36,849 nucleotides of DNA from Thiofilum sp039797965. GTDB lineage: Bacteria; Pseudomonadota; Gammaproteobacteria; Thiotrichales; Thiotrichaceae. A program made the position numbers and the translations under genes. The notes beneath the pieces were generated by a model. It did not search any database. It was not told the origin of the DNA and saw nothing but the letters and a program-made list of their open reading frames with translations. Location: the NCBI GenBank assembly GCA_039797965.1, contig JBDKGX010000017.1, positions 1-36,849 of the forward strand, read 5' to 3'. Shown here in pieces: positions 16,013 to 24,377 of the stretch; position 1 is the first letter of the stretch; each line of letters starts with the position of its first letter.

Positions 16013-16039
16013 AGGAGGTAGTACTAGCGATTACCTCCT
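16013..16039. terminator. Convergent-gene hairpin between rppH and hemJ
   Basis: AGGAGGTA (16013-16020) pairs with TACCTCCT (16032-16039); the loop carries an AGTACT site. No T-run follows on the plus strand, so it is at best a weak or bidirectional terminator. Confidence 0.45.
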
Positions 16040-16057
16040 AATATTGAATGCCAATAC

Positions 16058-16489
16058 TTAGAAAGGCTTAACCACGGCTAAAATCACAATCCCAATCAAC
16101 AACACGCTAGGGGCTTCGTTAAAATAACGATACCACTGATGAGTTCGTTGATTAGCATCGGCTCTAAAAGTCAGCATCAGTTGATAACAAACATAGTGAT
16201 AACCCGCTAAGGCGAGTAGTAATAACAATTTGGCATGAAACCAACCTGATTTGAATAAAACTCCATGCCCCAGTACCAGCATAATCGTACCAAATAAGAG
16301 AGTCAGCAGCGCCCCAATTGTCATGATGATAAATAAACGCCGCTCCATGATTTTAAATAATTCAAAGCTACTTTTATTTTCAGGCATAGCATGGTAGACG
16401 TACAGGCGTGGTAAATAAAACAAGCCTGCAAACCAAGTCACCATAAAAATAACATGTAACGCTTTTATCCAACTATAAAGATTATCCAT
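16058..16489 (-). CDS. hemJ: Protoporphyrinogen IX oxidase HemJ
   Basis: The 143-residue membrane protein has four hydrophobic helices and the HemJ signature near its start: IKALHVIFMVTWFAGLFYLPRLYVYHA, with the conserved His and Arg. KSGWFHAKLLLLLALAGYHY follows in the third helix, and the C-terminus NEAPSVLLIGIVILAVVKPF is characteristic. HemJ oxidises protoporphyrinogen IX to protoporphyrin IX in haem synthesis in many gammaproteobacteria that lack HemG/HemY. ATG at 16489 is preferred; a TTG at 16492 is adjacent in frame. It follows the TlpA-like gene by seven bases and is probably co-transcribed with it, pairing a haem enzyme with an envelope thiol protein. Confidence 0.92.
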   Translation of the reverse strand: MDNLYSWIKALHVIFMVTWFAGLFYLPRLYVYHAMPENKSSFELFKIMERRLFIIMTIGALLTLLFGTIMLVLGHGVLFKSGWFHAKLLLLLALAGYHYVCYQLMLTFRADANQRTHQWYRYFNEAPSVLLIGIVILAVVKPF

Positions 16490-16496
16490 CAAGTAC

Positions 16497-17000
16497 TTAG
16501 CCTTGTAATGCTGCTACACGTTTTTGTAGGTCGTTAATATCTACATTGCCCATTTTAGTGAGTACGATGTCACCATTGCCATTAACTAAAAAGTTAGTCG
16601 GTGTGACTTTCACGCCTCCAAAAGCTTTAGTCAATGAGCCATCTTTGTCAAAAGCGACCGTGTAATTCATTTGCTTTTGTTCGCGCATGGTACGAATGGC
16701 ATCAACATTATCGTGAGGCATGGCAATGGCAATAATAGGCATGGCAGCGTTAGCAGGGTTTTGTTTAAATTTAACTAAATCAGGAATTTCTTGTACACAT
16801 CCAGGACAATCAGTTGCCCAAAAGACAACTAAATAAGGCTTGCCTTTAAGGTTAGCTAATTGGATTTCATCGCCATCAATAGTGGTGATGGTGGCATTAG
16901 GTGCGGCTTGTAATCCGCCAGAGTTGGGCATAAAGAAGAAAAAGGCTACTGCTGCAACAACAACACCGAGAGCAACTAAAGCTTTAATATCAATTTTCAT
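16497..17000 (-). CDS. TlpA-like thioredoxin-fold protein
   Basis: A 167-residue protein with an N-terminal membrane anchor (about 7-25) and a periplasmic thioredoxin fold of the TlpA/ResA kind. The redox motif is CPGC in FWATDCPGCVQEIPD (about residues 68-71). The cis-proline loop is KVTPTNFLVNGNGDIV. Members reduce periplasmic disulfides, for example during cytochrome c or cytochrome oxidase assembly. Adjacent hemJ fits a haem-protein context, but the partner is not known. The ATG at 17000 gives a normal anchor; no strong ribosome-binding site is visible. Confidence 0.9.
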   Translation of the reverse strand: MKIDIKALVALGVVVAAVAFFFFMPNSGGLQAAPNATITTIDGDEIQLANLKGKPYLVVFWATDCPGCVQEIPDLVKFKQNPANAAMPIIAIAMPHDNVDAIRTMREQKQMNYTVAFDKDGSLTKAFGGVKVTPTNFLVNGNGDIVLTKMGNVDINDLQKRVAALQG

Positions 17001-17467
17001 GATGGAGTCACTAAGGAACCAAAAGGGAAAGGTCTATTATACATGACATTTGACGACTCGCAGATTTTACAGCATAGGTTAATGAGATTAGGGCTTGCAA
17101 ATGTTTGTAATGTTAGCGTTCATGCAGAAAAGGTTGTCATGTAGCCAATAAAACGTAAACATCACAGTTAAAATAATGCTAATCTTGCGCATCGAGGCGA
17201 GTTTGATAGCCTATTGAAATAGCAGGTTAGCAGTGGCGCATTTTGACGCAAACTTAAGTCTTAACAGGCTTTTTTCAATAACTACAATCAAAATTCATTT
17301 GAAATATTATCAAGGTATAGACAGTAAATAGGTATTGCTAAAGTACTTATGCTACCAGCAACCAAAATGTACTTATCATTTATTAACAGCAAACCTAATA
17401 GTTCTATCTATAATTGCAATAAATTTAAACTACGGGTTAATCCAGTGACTAATAGGAGTAAACATTA
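17001..17467. other. 467-base non-coding region upstream of the bactofilin gene
   Basis: It separates the divergent TlpA-like and bactofilin genes and should contain promoters for each. It is AT-rich, with one AGTACT (about 17343-17348) and the ribosome-binding site AGGAG before 17468. I recognise no RNA gene, repeat or conserved operator here. Confidence 0.5.
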
Positions 17468-18019
17468 ATGTTCGGTAAAAGTTCCAAACCAGCCCCTGCG
17501 CCCGCCCCTCTGCCGGCTCCAGTAGCACCTGCTGCTAGTGCTCCCATTTTAAGTGCTCCCTTACCTGTGAATACCCAACCAGAGCAAAAGGTACGTAGTG
17601 CGCGTGTGGATACTCTGATTGGTCGCGGGACAACCATTGATGGCGATTTACAGTTTTCAGGTGGTTTGCACGTAGAAGGTACTATTAAGGGTAATTTAAT
17701 CGCTGAAAATGACGAAGCCACTCTCATTCTAAGCGAGCAAGGTCGCATTATTGGGGAAGTACGTGTGCCGAGTATGGTATTAAATGGTTCTATCGATGGT
17801 GATGTGTTTGCCCATGGTAAAGTAGAATTATTTGAAAAAGCCCGTATTTGTGGTGATGTGTATTACAACCTACTCGAAATGGCAGTAGGAGCAGAGGTGA
17901 ATGGCAAATTAGTTCGTCAAAAACCAGAGCCAAAAGTAAAGCCCGTATCACCTGCATTACCCCCAGTAGCACCTGCGATTAGTGTTCCAGCCATTGAACC
18001 ACCTGTGGAAAACCAATAA
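17468..18019 (+). CDS. Bactofilin family polymer-forming protein
   Basis: A 183-residue cytoskeletal protein. The disordered Ala/Pro-rich N-terminus (about 1-42) and Pro-rich C-terminus (about 155-183) flank a right-handed beta-helix (about 48-150), shown by repeating turns such as IGRGTTIDGDLQFSGGLHVEG, TIKGNLIA, RIIGEVRVPSMVLNGSIDGDV and ARICGDVYYNLLEMAVGAEVNGKL. Bactofilins polymerise without nucleotide and help shape cells or place wall enzymes. No membrane helix is present. AGGAG precedes the ATG by nine bases. An erpA gene follows 100 bases later. Confidence 0.95.
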   Translation: MFGKSSKPAPAPAPLPAPVAPAASAPILSAPLPVNTQPEQKVRSARVDTLIGRGTTIDGDLQFSGGLHVEGTIKGNLIAENDEATLILSEQGRIIGEVRVPSMVLNGSIDGDVFAHGKVELFEKARICGDVYYNLLEMAVGAEVNGKLVRQKPEPKVKPVSPALPPVAPAISVPAIEPPVENQ

Positions 18020-18120
18020 ATTATTGTTACGATAGTTGAGTACTAAATGGGAATATTGCCCTTTGTAATTAACAGTGCTAACGTGACAAAAATAGAGTTA
18101 TTTAGTAGGAGATTAATAAC

Positions 18121-18465
18121 ATGACAGTTGAGACCGCATCTCCTCTGGTTTTTACAGATGCAGCGGCTGCCAAAGTTAAAACTTTGATTCAAGAAGAAAA
18201 GAATGATGCTCTCATGTTACGCGTATTCGTAACAGGTGGGGGTTGTTCTGGCTTCCAGTACGGTTTTACTTTTGATGAGAATGAAAATGATGGAGATACT
18301 ATCGTCACGAATGATGGTGTGAAGCTCCTCATTGATCCTATGAGCTTTCAGTATATGGTCGGTGCTGAAATTGATTACACAGAAGGCTTAGAGGGTGCGC
18401 AATTTGTGATTCGCAATCCTAATGCCACCACAACTTGTGGCTGTGGTTCTTCTTTTAGCCCCTAA
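18121..18465 (+). CDS. erpA: Iron-sulfur cluster insertion protein ErpA
   Basis: A-type carrier that delivers Fe-S clusters to target apoproteins, such as those of isoprenoid synthesis and respiration. The 114-residue protein has all three ligand cysteines: C42 (TGGGCSGFQYG), C106 and C108 (TTCGCGSSF). The sequence LRVFVTGGGCSGFQYGF and VGAEIDYTEGLEGAQFVI are nearly those of E. coli ErpA, favouring ErpA over IscA. AGGAG lies at good spacing before the ATG, and a terminator follows. Confidence 0.96.
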   Translation: MTVETASPLVFTDAAAAKVKTLIQEEKNDALMLRVFVTGGGCSGFQYGFTFDENENDGDTIVTNDGVKLLIDPMSFQYMVGAEIDYTEGLEGAQFVIRNPNATTTCGCGSSFSP

Positions 18466-18507
18466 TCATTAAGTACTTGGCTTAGATTTAAGTTGTTTAA
18501 GTAAATT

Positions 18508-18536
18508 AAAGGCCACATTAGTGGCCTTTAGTTTTT
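18508..18536 (+). terminator. Rho-independent terminator of erpA
   Basis: AAAGGCCAC (18508-18516), tetraloop ATTA, GTGGCCTTT (18521-18529), then AGTTTTT. A nine-bp perfect stem 42 bases after the erpA stop. Confidence 0.88.
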
Positions 18537-18561
18537 GAAGATTAGATGTTTACTAAGTACT

Positions 18562-19593
18562 TTAACGCGTTGCTACATTAGCGTTATTGTAGTAAGTATT
18601 TAGACGTTCCCGCCAAGAAGATAAATACCTAGCCTCACGTCGTTCTGTTGGCGCATTCGCAATGCGTTGTAATAATACATCTTCAGCAGCGACTCTAAAG
18701 GCTTCCAAAGCACGAGGCCCCACAGCAGTGGGTTGCATAGTGAGTAGTACTTGAGCAAGCCCCCAACCCTGACCGTTATAACGATCATTAGGATTCAGCC
18801 CTTCGCCTTTAAAACTGACATAATCTAAAAGTGGATATAAACCATTAGGGGTTTGTAATAAGGTTTGGTAGTTTTTATCAATAGTGGCTTGCTCTGTCGC
18901 ATTAAATTGGCCTAATAACTCAGGGCGAGCTTGTTTTAAGTGCTCTAACATAAAGTTAGCTTGTAGATTTTTAGTGGTTTGAAGAAGTTGTTGCAGTTCC
19001 TGCATTTGCTTATCATTGCGTGCCATGTCAAAAGCATTTTTATTTTTCCAAGGTCCCCCACGAGTCGGGCGTTTGGCTAACCATGTGGGTAAAGTCACCC
19101 CACGTAATTGCATATAAGATAATAATTCTGGAAAAGTATCGTTTTGGGTATAGCCACGTCTATTGTTGGGGTACCAACTAAAATGACCGATACCTAAAGA
19201 GACAAAATTCCCCGTTTCATGCCAGCGAATGAGATTTTCAGGTTTATCGCCAGTTTCGTTTTGATAAATTTTTTCTGCGACCCATGCCAAATCTTTAATA
19301 GGAGTTTTGGGTAATACAGTCGGTTGGTACACTTTAATAGCTTGTGGGTTAGTAGCAATCACAGGGCGTTCACGCTTACTGGCAATCAAGGATTCAGCCG
19401 TGGTGGCAACCGCCATATTGATAGCAGGTGGTTGATTAATTTGTGGTTGATAACTCACGGGCAATGCATTCGGTAGTGTTTGATATTCAGCCACAGTTGC
19501 ACTTTTGGGTTGAATAACCGCGACAGGAACAGGAACCACCGTGCACGCACTAAGACTGGCGGCGACCCCCAAAGACATAATCACCTGTTTCAT
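18562..19593 (-). CDS. Putative lipoprotein of unknown function
   Basis: A 343-residue exported protein. Its lipobox is LSAC, with cysteine 17 as the likely lipidation site, followed by a Val/Pro-rich linker. Residues about 100-343 form a conserved-looking domain: IYQNETGDKPENLIRWH, SLGIGHFSWYP, LDYVSFKGEGLNP and GQGWGLAQVLLTM. I recall similar uncharacterised proteins in other gammaproteobacteria. The NE...G and LGIGH blocks recall lysozyme-type active-site surroundings, and GWGLAQV resembles the GLMQV block of transglycosylases, but this is speculative. The gene is monocistronic and converges on erpA. It is a genuine gene by length, signal and internal motifs; its function is open. Confidence 0.75.
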   Translation of the reverse strand: MKQVIMSLGVAASLSACTVVPVPVAVIQPKSATVAEYQTLPNALPVSYQPQINQPPAINMAVATTAESLIASKRERPVIATNPQAIKVYQPTVLPKTPIKDLAWVAEKIYQNETGDKPENLIRWHETGNFVSLGIGHFSWYPNNRRGYTQNDTFPELLSYMQLRGVTLPTWLAKRPTRGGPWKNKNAFDMARNDKQMQELQQLLQTTKNLQANFMLEHLKQARPELLGQFNATEQATIDKNYQTLLQTPNGLYPLLDYVSFKGEGLNPNDRYNGQGWGLAQVLLTMQPTAVGPRALEAFRVAAEDVLLQRIANAPTERREARYLSSWRERLNTYYNNANVATR

Positions 19594-19781
19594 AGTAAGC
19601 CCTTATTAGTATGGTGAAAATTATTTTCTATTAATTCTATTAGTGCACCATTGAACGCAATTTATTGGTAAAGTGCAAGACCCTCATTGAAAAATTATTT
19701 GGAACTTTAAAGTACTCTCTAATCAAGGTGTACTAAGCTGAAAGTACTTGATGATATAGTTTTAGCTCCTGAGGGCAATGT

Positions 19782-20288
19782 GTGGATTTCACTATGGCTA
19801 AAGTAAAAGTTTTAATGATTTGCATGGGGAATATTTGTCGTTCACCGACCGCGCAAGGGGTATTAGAAAGCAAATTAGCACAACGCGGTTGGCAAGCCGA
19901 TGTCTATGTCGATTCAGCAGGGACACATGCTTATCACATTGGTAATCCTCCTGATAAACGCTCACAACAAGCAGCATTACGCCGCGGTATAGATTTATCT
20001 AAACAACAAGCTCGATTGGTGCAAGAAAGTGATTTTGCTGAGTTTGATTACTTATTAGCAATGGATATGCATAATTTTCAGTACTTACAACGCTCAGCGC
20101 CTACCGCTTATAAAGCTAAATTAAGATTATTATTAAGTTATGCGCCGCATTTGCCCGAGTTTGCTGAAGTGCCTGATCCCTATTATGGGGGTGATAATGG
20201 CTTTGAGCGAGTTTTAGATTTAATTGATGAAGCTACGGAAGGTTTGTTGGTAGACATAGAGCAACGTTTAGGGGTGGCTGGGCACTAA
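19782..20288 (+). CDS. Low-molecular-weight protein tyrosine phosphatase
   Basis: A 168-residue enzyme of the LMW-PTP family. The P-loop C-x5-R is CMGNICRS (C14-R20 from the GTG start) at the N-terminus, and the general-acid loop is VPDPYYGG near residues 127-134. These enzymes dephosphorylate tyrosine on proteins such as exopolysaccharide kinases; no kinase is near. The start is ambiguous: GTG at 19782 has GAGGG six bases upstream, while ATG at 19794 gives MAKVKVLMICMG, which is the common family start. It converges on rne, with a gap of 24 bases. Confidence 0.92.
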   Translation: MDFTMAKVKVLMICMGNICRSPTAQGVLESKLAQRGWQADVYVDSAGTHAYHIGNPPDKRSQQAALRRGIDLSKQQARLVQESDFAEFDYLLAMDMHNFQYLQRSAPTAYKAKLRLLLSYAPHLPEFAEVPDPYYGGDNGFERVLDLIDEATEGLLVDIEQRLGVAGH

Positions 20289-20312
20289 GTACCCAGCCAA
20301 TTGGGTAGAGAT

Positions 20313-23300
20313 TTACTCTAAGGGTTGATGCATCCAAGATGGAAGTTTTTTAACCGGAGCAGGGGGCGGTGTAACCTCTTCTGCTGCGGATAGGGCTACT
20401 TCAGGAATAGCCGTTTCAACGCTAGGAGTACTTTCTTCTGTACTCTGACCCTTAACTACAATAGCGGAAGTCTCGACATTGTCGACTAATACATCATCAG
20501 TAGAAATGTAGTTATTATTCACTGTCTCAGTGGCGACTATTTCAACAACCTCAGATACAGCACTAGCATCAAATTTAATAGTGCTGATTGTATCAAGAGC
20601 ACGCTCACCCTCAATGGTCATTACCGGTTCAGCAGGTGTTTCAGCCTCAGTTCCTGAATCAGGTGTTTGAGTAGCGTCTATACCCTCACTAGAAAGTGGC
20701 TCTGTTGAGTTTTCAATAATGACAGGAGTACTTTCAATAGTTTCAGCAACTACAGGAGCGGTAGGAGTACTTTCAGAAATAACTGATTCTGTAGTTTCCA
20801 CGGTAGAGTTTTCAGATACTGTGGTCTCAACAATTTGCTCAGTTGTTGCAGGCGCTGCTACTACTTCATTAGCTTTTTCCTCAGACTCTACGATTGGGTG
20901 AATATCATCAGCCGAGACTACTGAGGGTTCGGTTTGGAAAACCGCTAAATTAACCGTATCAAATACAGGTTCTGTTGCTATAGCCGTTTCTGTAAACACA
21001 AACGATACTTGCTGTTCTTCTGTAGTTAGGACGATGGGTACGTCCTGAACAGTGTCAACCACTGAGCCTTCAGGCGAGTAAGTGGTGTTAGCTTGTGCTT
21101 TTACCGCTTCATCAAATACTAGTTCTGGCTCATAACGTTGATATTCATCGTCCGTATTAAAGTCGCGAGTATTTTCTGTATCAGCAGCATAGTCACCATT
21201 ATCATCAGCTGCCCAAGCAGGAATGTTACCTTCTTCGTCCACAACAGGTGCGCCACGTTCAGGACGATTTTCACGACGAGTACGATAACGTTGTGAGCGA
21301 CGGCGGTTATGGGGATTACGTGGGGCAAATAGGGGGGCTTCAGTAGATACTACTTCTTCACTAGTATTGGTTTTGACTACATCCACTGTGGTTTCAGTAA
21401 CATCATTTTCGCTAGACGTTGCCACTAATTCTAAGCGATCGGCTGTAATAACCTCTGAAGTTTCCACAGCATCGTTAGCATCAGCTTCTACAGTTGTATT
21501 TTCATCATCCCGCTTGCCACGACGACGATTACGTCCGCGTCCATTACGGTTATTGCCATTTGATTCGCGTGGAGCGGGTAATGTAATTTCAATCGGAGTT
21601 TCATCTGCGATTTCATTAGTGCCAGCAGTTGTTTCAACAGCTTCTTCTGCTTCTTTAGGCGCTTCGTAACGGTCACGATTTCGATTATTCCGCTGGCGGT
21701 TATTCCGCTCATGTCGTGAAGCACGAGGTTGACGCTCTTGGCGAGTTTCACGCACCTCTTCGTCTTCTACCTCAGTTAATTCGTCATCAAAGCGCTCAGT
21801 ATAAAGATCATCTAACTCATCTTCTGCTTCATCGCGACTCGGTTTTTTGCGATGGGTACGTTCGACTACTTCGATATCATCAGCTTCAAAGGCTTCTGGA
21901 GTAGATTTACGATTACGACGGTCATCACGTGGTTTGCGATCTTCACGACTAGAGCGAGTACTTTCAAGTGTTGATTCGGTACCAAATAAGCCCCCTAAAA
22001 TCCGGCGAATCAAATTAGGGCCACGCTCAGCTACCACCGCTTCATCCGTAATCCGACGCGCATGAGGGGCGGGTTGGTTAGGAATGACATTACCTACGAC
22101 TGGAACATCAATGGGCTGTGGCGCTGCTTTGGCTTCAGCACGAGAGTCATCCATGGTATGAGGCAATTTTTGAATATGCTCATAGCTCAAACCAATAGAT
22201 TCCACCTCATCACTACGCACTCGAATGATGTCATAATGCGGCGTATCCATATGCGGATTAGGCACTATGGTCAAGGTAATATCGCGACGTTGTTGAATAT
22301 TACTAATCGCTTCACGCTTTTCATTTAATAAGAACGTAGCGACGGGTACAGGTGCTTGAACAATCACATGGCCGGTCATTTCCTTCATGGCTTCTTCTTC
22401 CATGAGGCGTAAAATCGACAACGCTAACGAATCAGTATTGCGAATATGACCATGACCTTCACAGCGTGGACACACTAATTGGCTGGATTCACCCAATGAA
22501 GGACGTAAACGCTGGCGTGACATTTCTAATAAGCCAAAGCGTGAAATTCGCCCAACTTGAACCCGTGCGCGGTCAACTTTTAACGCATCACGTAAGCGAC
22601 GCTCGACTTCGCGCTGATGTTTGCTGGGTAGCATATCAATGAAGTCAATAACAATCAGACCTCCCAAATCGCGTAAGCGTAATTGGCGGGCAATTTCATC
22701 AGCTGCCTCAAGATTGGTATTGAGCGCAGTTTCTTCAATATCCTGACCTTTAGTCGAGCGAGCAGAGTTGATGTCAATAGATACCAGTGCTTCGGTATGA
22801 TCAATAACAATCGCACCCCCTGACGGTAAATTAACCGAGCGTTGGAAGGCCGTTTCGATTTGGTGCTCGACTTGGTAACGACTGAAAAGGGGCGTCGACT
22901 CTTTATAATGTTTTAGTTTGCGCAAATTATGCGGCATGACCGCCTGCATAAAGTCGTGTGCTTGTTTGTAAACCGCAGGATTATCAATCACAATTTCGCC
23001 AATATCACGACGGAAATAGTCACGTAAGGCGCGGATAATGACATTACTTTCTTGATACAGTAGCGTGGGGGCAGGATGGTGATTATAAGCGTAGATAATC
23101 GCTTCCCACAGGGTTTTGAGATAATCCAAATCCCACTGTAATTCTTCTAGTTCACGGTCAACCCCAGCAGTACGCACAATTGCGCCCATATTGTCAGGAA
23201 TATCCAGATCAGAAAGGGTTTGCTTAATTTGTTGACGATCTTCGCCTTCAATACGACGTGATACACCACCCGCTTTAGGATTATTGGGCATGAGTACTAA

Positions 23301-23681
23301 ATAACGACCGGCAAGGCTGATATGAGTCGTTAAAGCAGCACCCTTATTACCCCGCTCTTCTTTATCCACTTGAACGAGGATTTCTTGTCCTTCGCGTAGA
23401 ACATCTTTGATATTGGGGCGACCATTGGTCACATTAGCGTTGGGGTGATAGTACTCTTTTGCCACTTCGCGGAAAGAGAGGAAACCATGACGTTGAGCGC
23501 CATAATTAACAAACGCAGCCTCAAGGCTAGGCTCGATGCGGGTAATAACCCCTTTGTAAATATTAGCTTTTTTCTGTGCTTTAAAGGTGTGTTCAATATC
23601 TAAATCGTATAGACGTTGACCATCGACCATAGCGACCCGAATTTCTTCAGGTTGTGTGGCATTAATTAGAATACGTTTCAT
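20313..23681 (-). CDS. rne: Ribonuclease E
   Basis: The main endonuclease for mRNA decay and for rRNA/tRNA maturation. The 1122-residue protein has a catalytic half (about 1-510) with the S1 domain (about 35-120), catalytic D303 (SIDINSARS) and D346 (IVIDFIDM), and the zinc-link cysteines C404/C407 (CPRCEGHG), all at the same numbers as in E. coli. The C-terminal half is disordered. It has arginine-rich RNA-binding stretches (RHERNNRQRNNRNRDR, RNGRGRNRRRGKR) and then a long acidic Thr/Glu/Val/Ser-rich part with repeated ESTP units, ending LPSWMHQPLE. The tail should carry degradosome contacts, but no specific binding motif can be named. It is divergent from rluC, as in enterobacteria, with a long leader. 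Confidence 0.98.
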   Translation of the reverse strand: MKRILINATQPEEIRVAMVDGQRLYDLDIEHTFKAQKKANIYKGVITRIEPSLEAAFVNYGAQRHGFLSFREVAKEYYHPNANVTNGRPNIKDVLREGQEILVQVDKEERGNKGAALTTHISLAGRYLVLMPNNPKAGGVSRRIEGEDRQQIKQTLSDLDIPDNMGAIVRTAGVDRELEELQWDLDYLKTLWEAIIYAYNHHPAPTLLYQESNVIIRALRDYFRRDIGEIVIDNPAVYKQAHDFMQAVMPHNLRKLKHYKESTPLFSRYQVEHQIETAFQRSVNLPSGGAIVIDHTEALVSIDINSARSTKGQDIEETALNTNLEAADEIARQLRLRDLGGLIVIDFIDMLPSKHQREVERRLRDALKVDRARVQVGRISRFGLLEMSRQRLRPSLGESSQLVCPRCEGHGHIRNTDSLALSILRLMEEEAMKEMTGHVIVQAPVPVATFLLNEKREAISNIQQRRDITLTIVPNPHMDTPHYDIIRVRSDEVESIGLSYEHIQKLPHTMDDSRAEAKAAPQPIDVPVVGNVIPNQPAPHARRITDEAVVAERGPNLIRRILGGLFGTESTLESTRSSREDRKPRDDRRNRKSTPEAFEADDIEVVERTHRKKPSRDEAEDELDDLYTERFDDELTEVEDEEVRETRQERQPRASRHERNNRQRNNRNRDRYEAPKEAEEAVETTAGTNEIADETPIEITLPAPRESNGNNRNGRGRNRRRGKRDDENTTVEADANDAVETSEVITADRLELVATSSENDVTETTVDVVKTNTSEEVVSTEAPLFAPRNPHNRRRSQRYRTRRENRPERGAPVVDEEGNIPAWAADDNGDYAADTENTRDFNTDDEYQRYEPELVFDEAVKAQANTTYSPEGSVVDTVQDVPIVLTTEEQQVSFVFTETAIATEPVFDTVNLAVFQTEPSVVSADDIHPIVESEEKANEVVAAPATTEQIVETTVSENSTVETTESVISESTPTAPVVAETIESTPVIIENSTEPLSSEGIDATQTPDSGTEAETPAEPVMTIEGERALDTISTIKFDASAVSEVVEIVATETVNNNYISTDDVLVDNVETSAIVVKGQSTEESTPSVETAIPEVALSAAEEVTPPPAPVKKLPSWMHQPLE

Positions 23682-24377
23682 GTACTACAAATCTCGTTTT
23701 ATGTAGTACCTGTTAAAAGCACCCCGTTTTAGGACTAACCCTTGACCACTCATTAAAGTGGTATATAAACTTTTTCCTTGTTTTTCAGGTGTTAAGGCGG
23801 CCTGATTGAAACAGTGTTGAAGTTATGCTGTAAGCTCCATTGGCTATTCAGTTATAAGGTTGTATCACAGGAAGAGTTGCAAAATAGGTTATTTGTAGAT
23901 GTTGTTGTTAAGCATGGTGCTTAAATCTTGTGAAACAGCCTATTTATTAACTGGTCTGGTTAGAAGCTCACTAGCTCCTAGCCTAAAATCGGTTCTGCCT
24001 TACCTGTCTAAACAAGATGCAGGTACAGGTACTACGGTTCTTGGTTCGCCTTATAGGGGCAACTGACCCCCATAAAACAGAAGTGGTCTAGCAACAGCGG
24101 CAGTATTGTTTGTAAAGCCAATACACTTATTCCATTGTCTTCGCTACTGCTAACCGATCAAACTCAGGTCAAGAATTTGATTGAATCGTTTGGGTATGAG
24201 CCATATCATGCCTGCTTTCAAGGCATGGATTGGTTTATATTCACATTCGGCAACACTTCGTCGCCAGATTTGAACCCTACGTGAATATATCAATTTGACT
24301 AATTACATTCAATTGGGATTACGTACACGGTTACGTAAAAACCTAGTTGAGTACTCGATTTCGTTCTAGGTGAGGCT
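23682..24377. promoter_or_regulatory. rne/rluC divergent intergenic region with structured rne leader
   Basis: A 696-base gap with no convincing gene. It has several inverted repeats that could fold in the rne mRNA leader: 23958-23983 (11-base arms, GGTTAGAAGCT with AGCTCCTAGCC, four-base loop), 24001-24031 (TACCTGT/ACAGGTA), 24052-24074 (GGGG/CCCC core with TAT/ATA) and 24207-24227 (CATGCCT/AGGCATG). In E. coli a long rne 5' leader mediates autoregulation by RNase E; a similar role here is inferred from position and structure, not sequence identity. The rluC ribosome-binding site GGTGAGG is at the plus-strand end. Confidence 0.5.

Noticed and set aside
24064..24276. Open frame on the plus strand in the rne/rluC gap (includes LIESFGYEPYHACFQG) as a gene or transposase remnant
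   Set aside because: It has no good start or ribosome-binding site, ends in a stop after a short stretch, and I recognise no family; the hairpins in the same place explain the region better.
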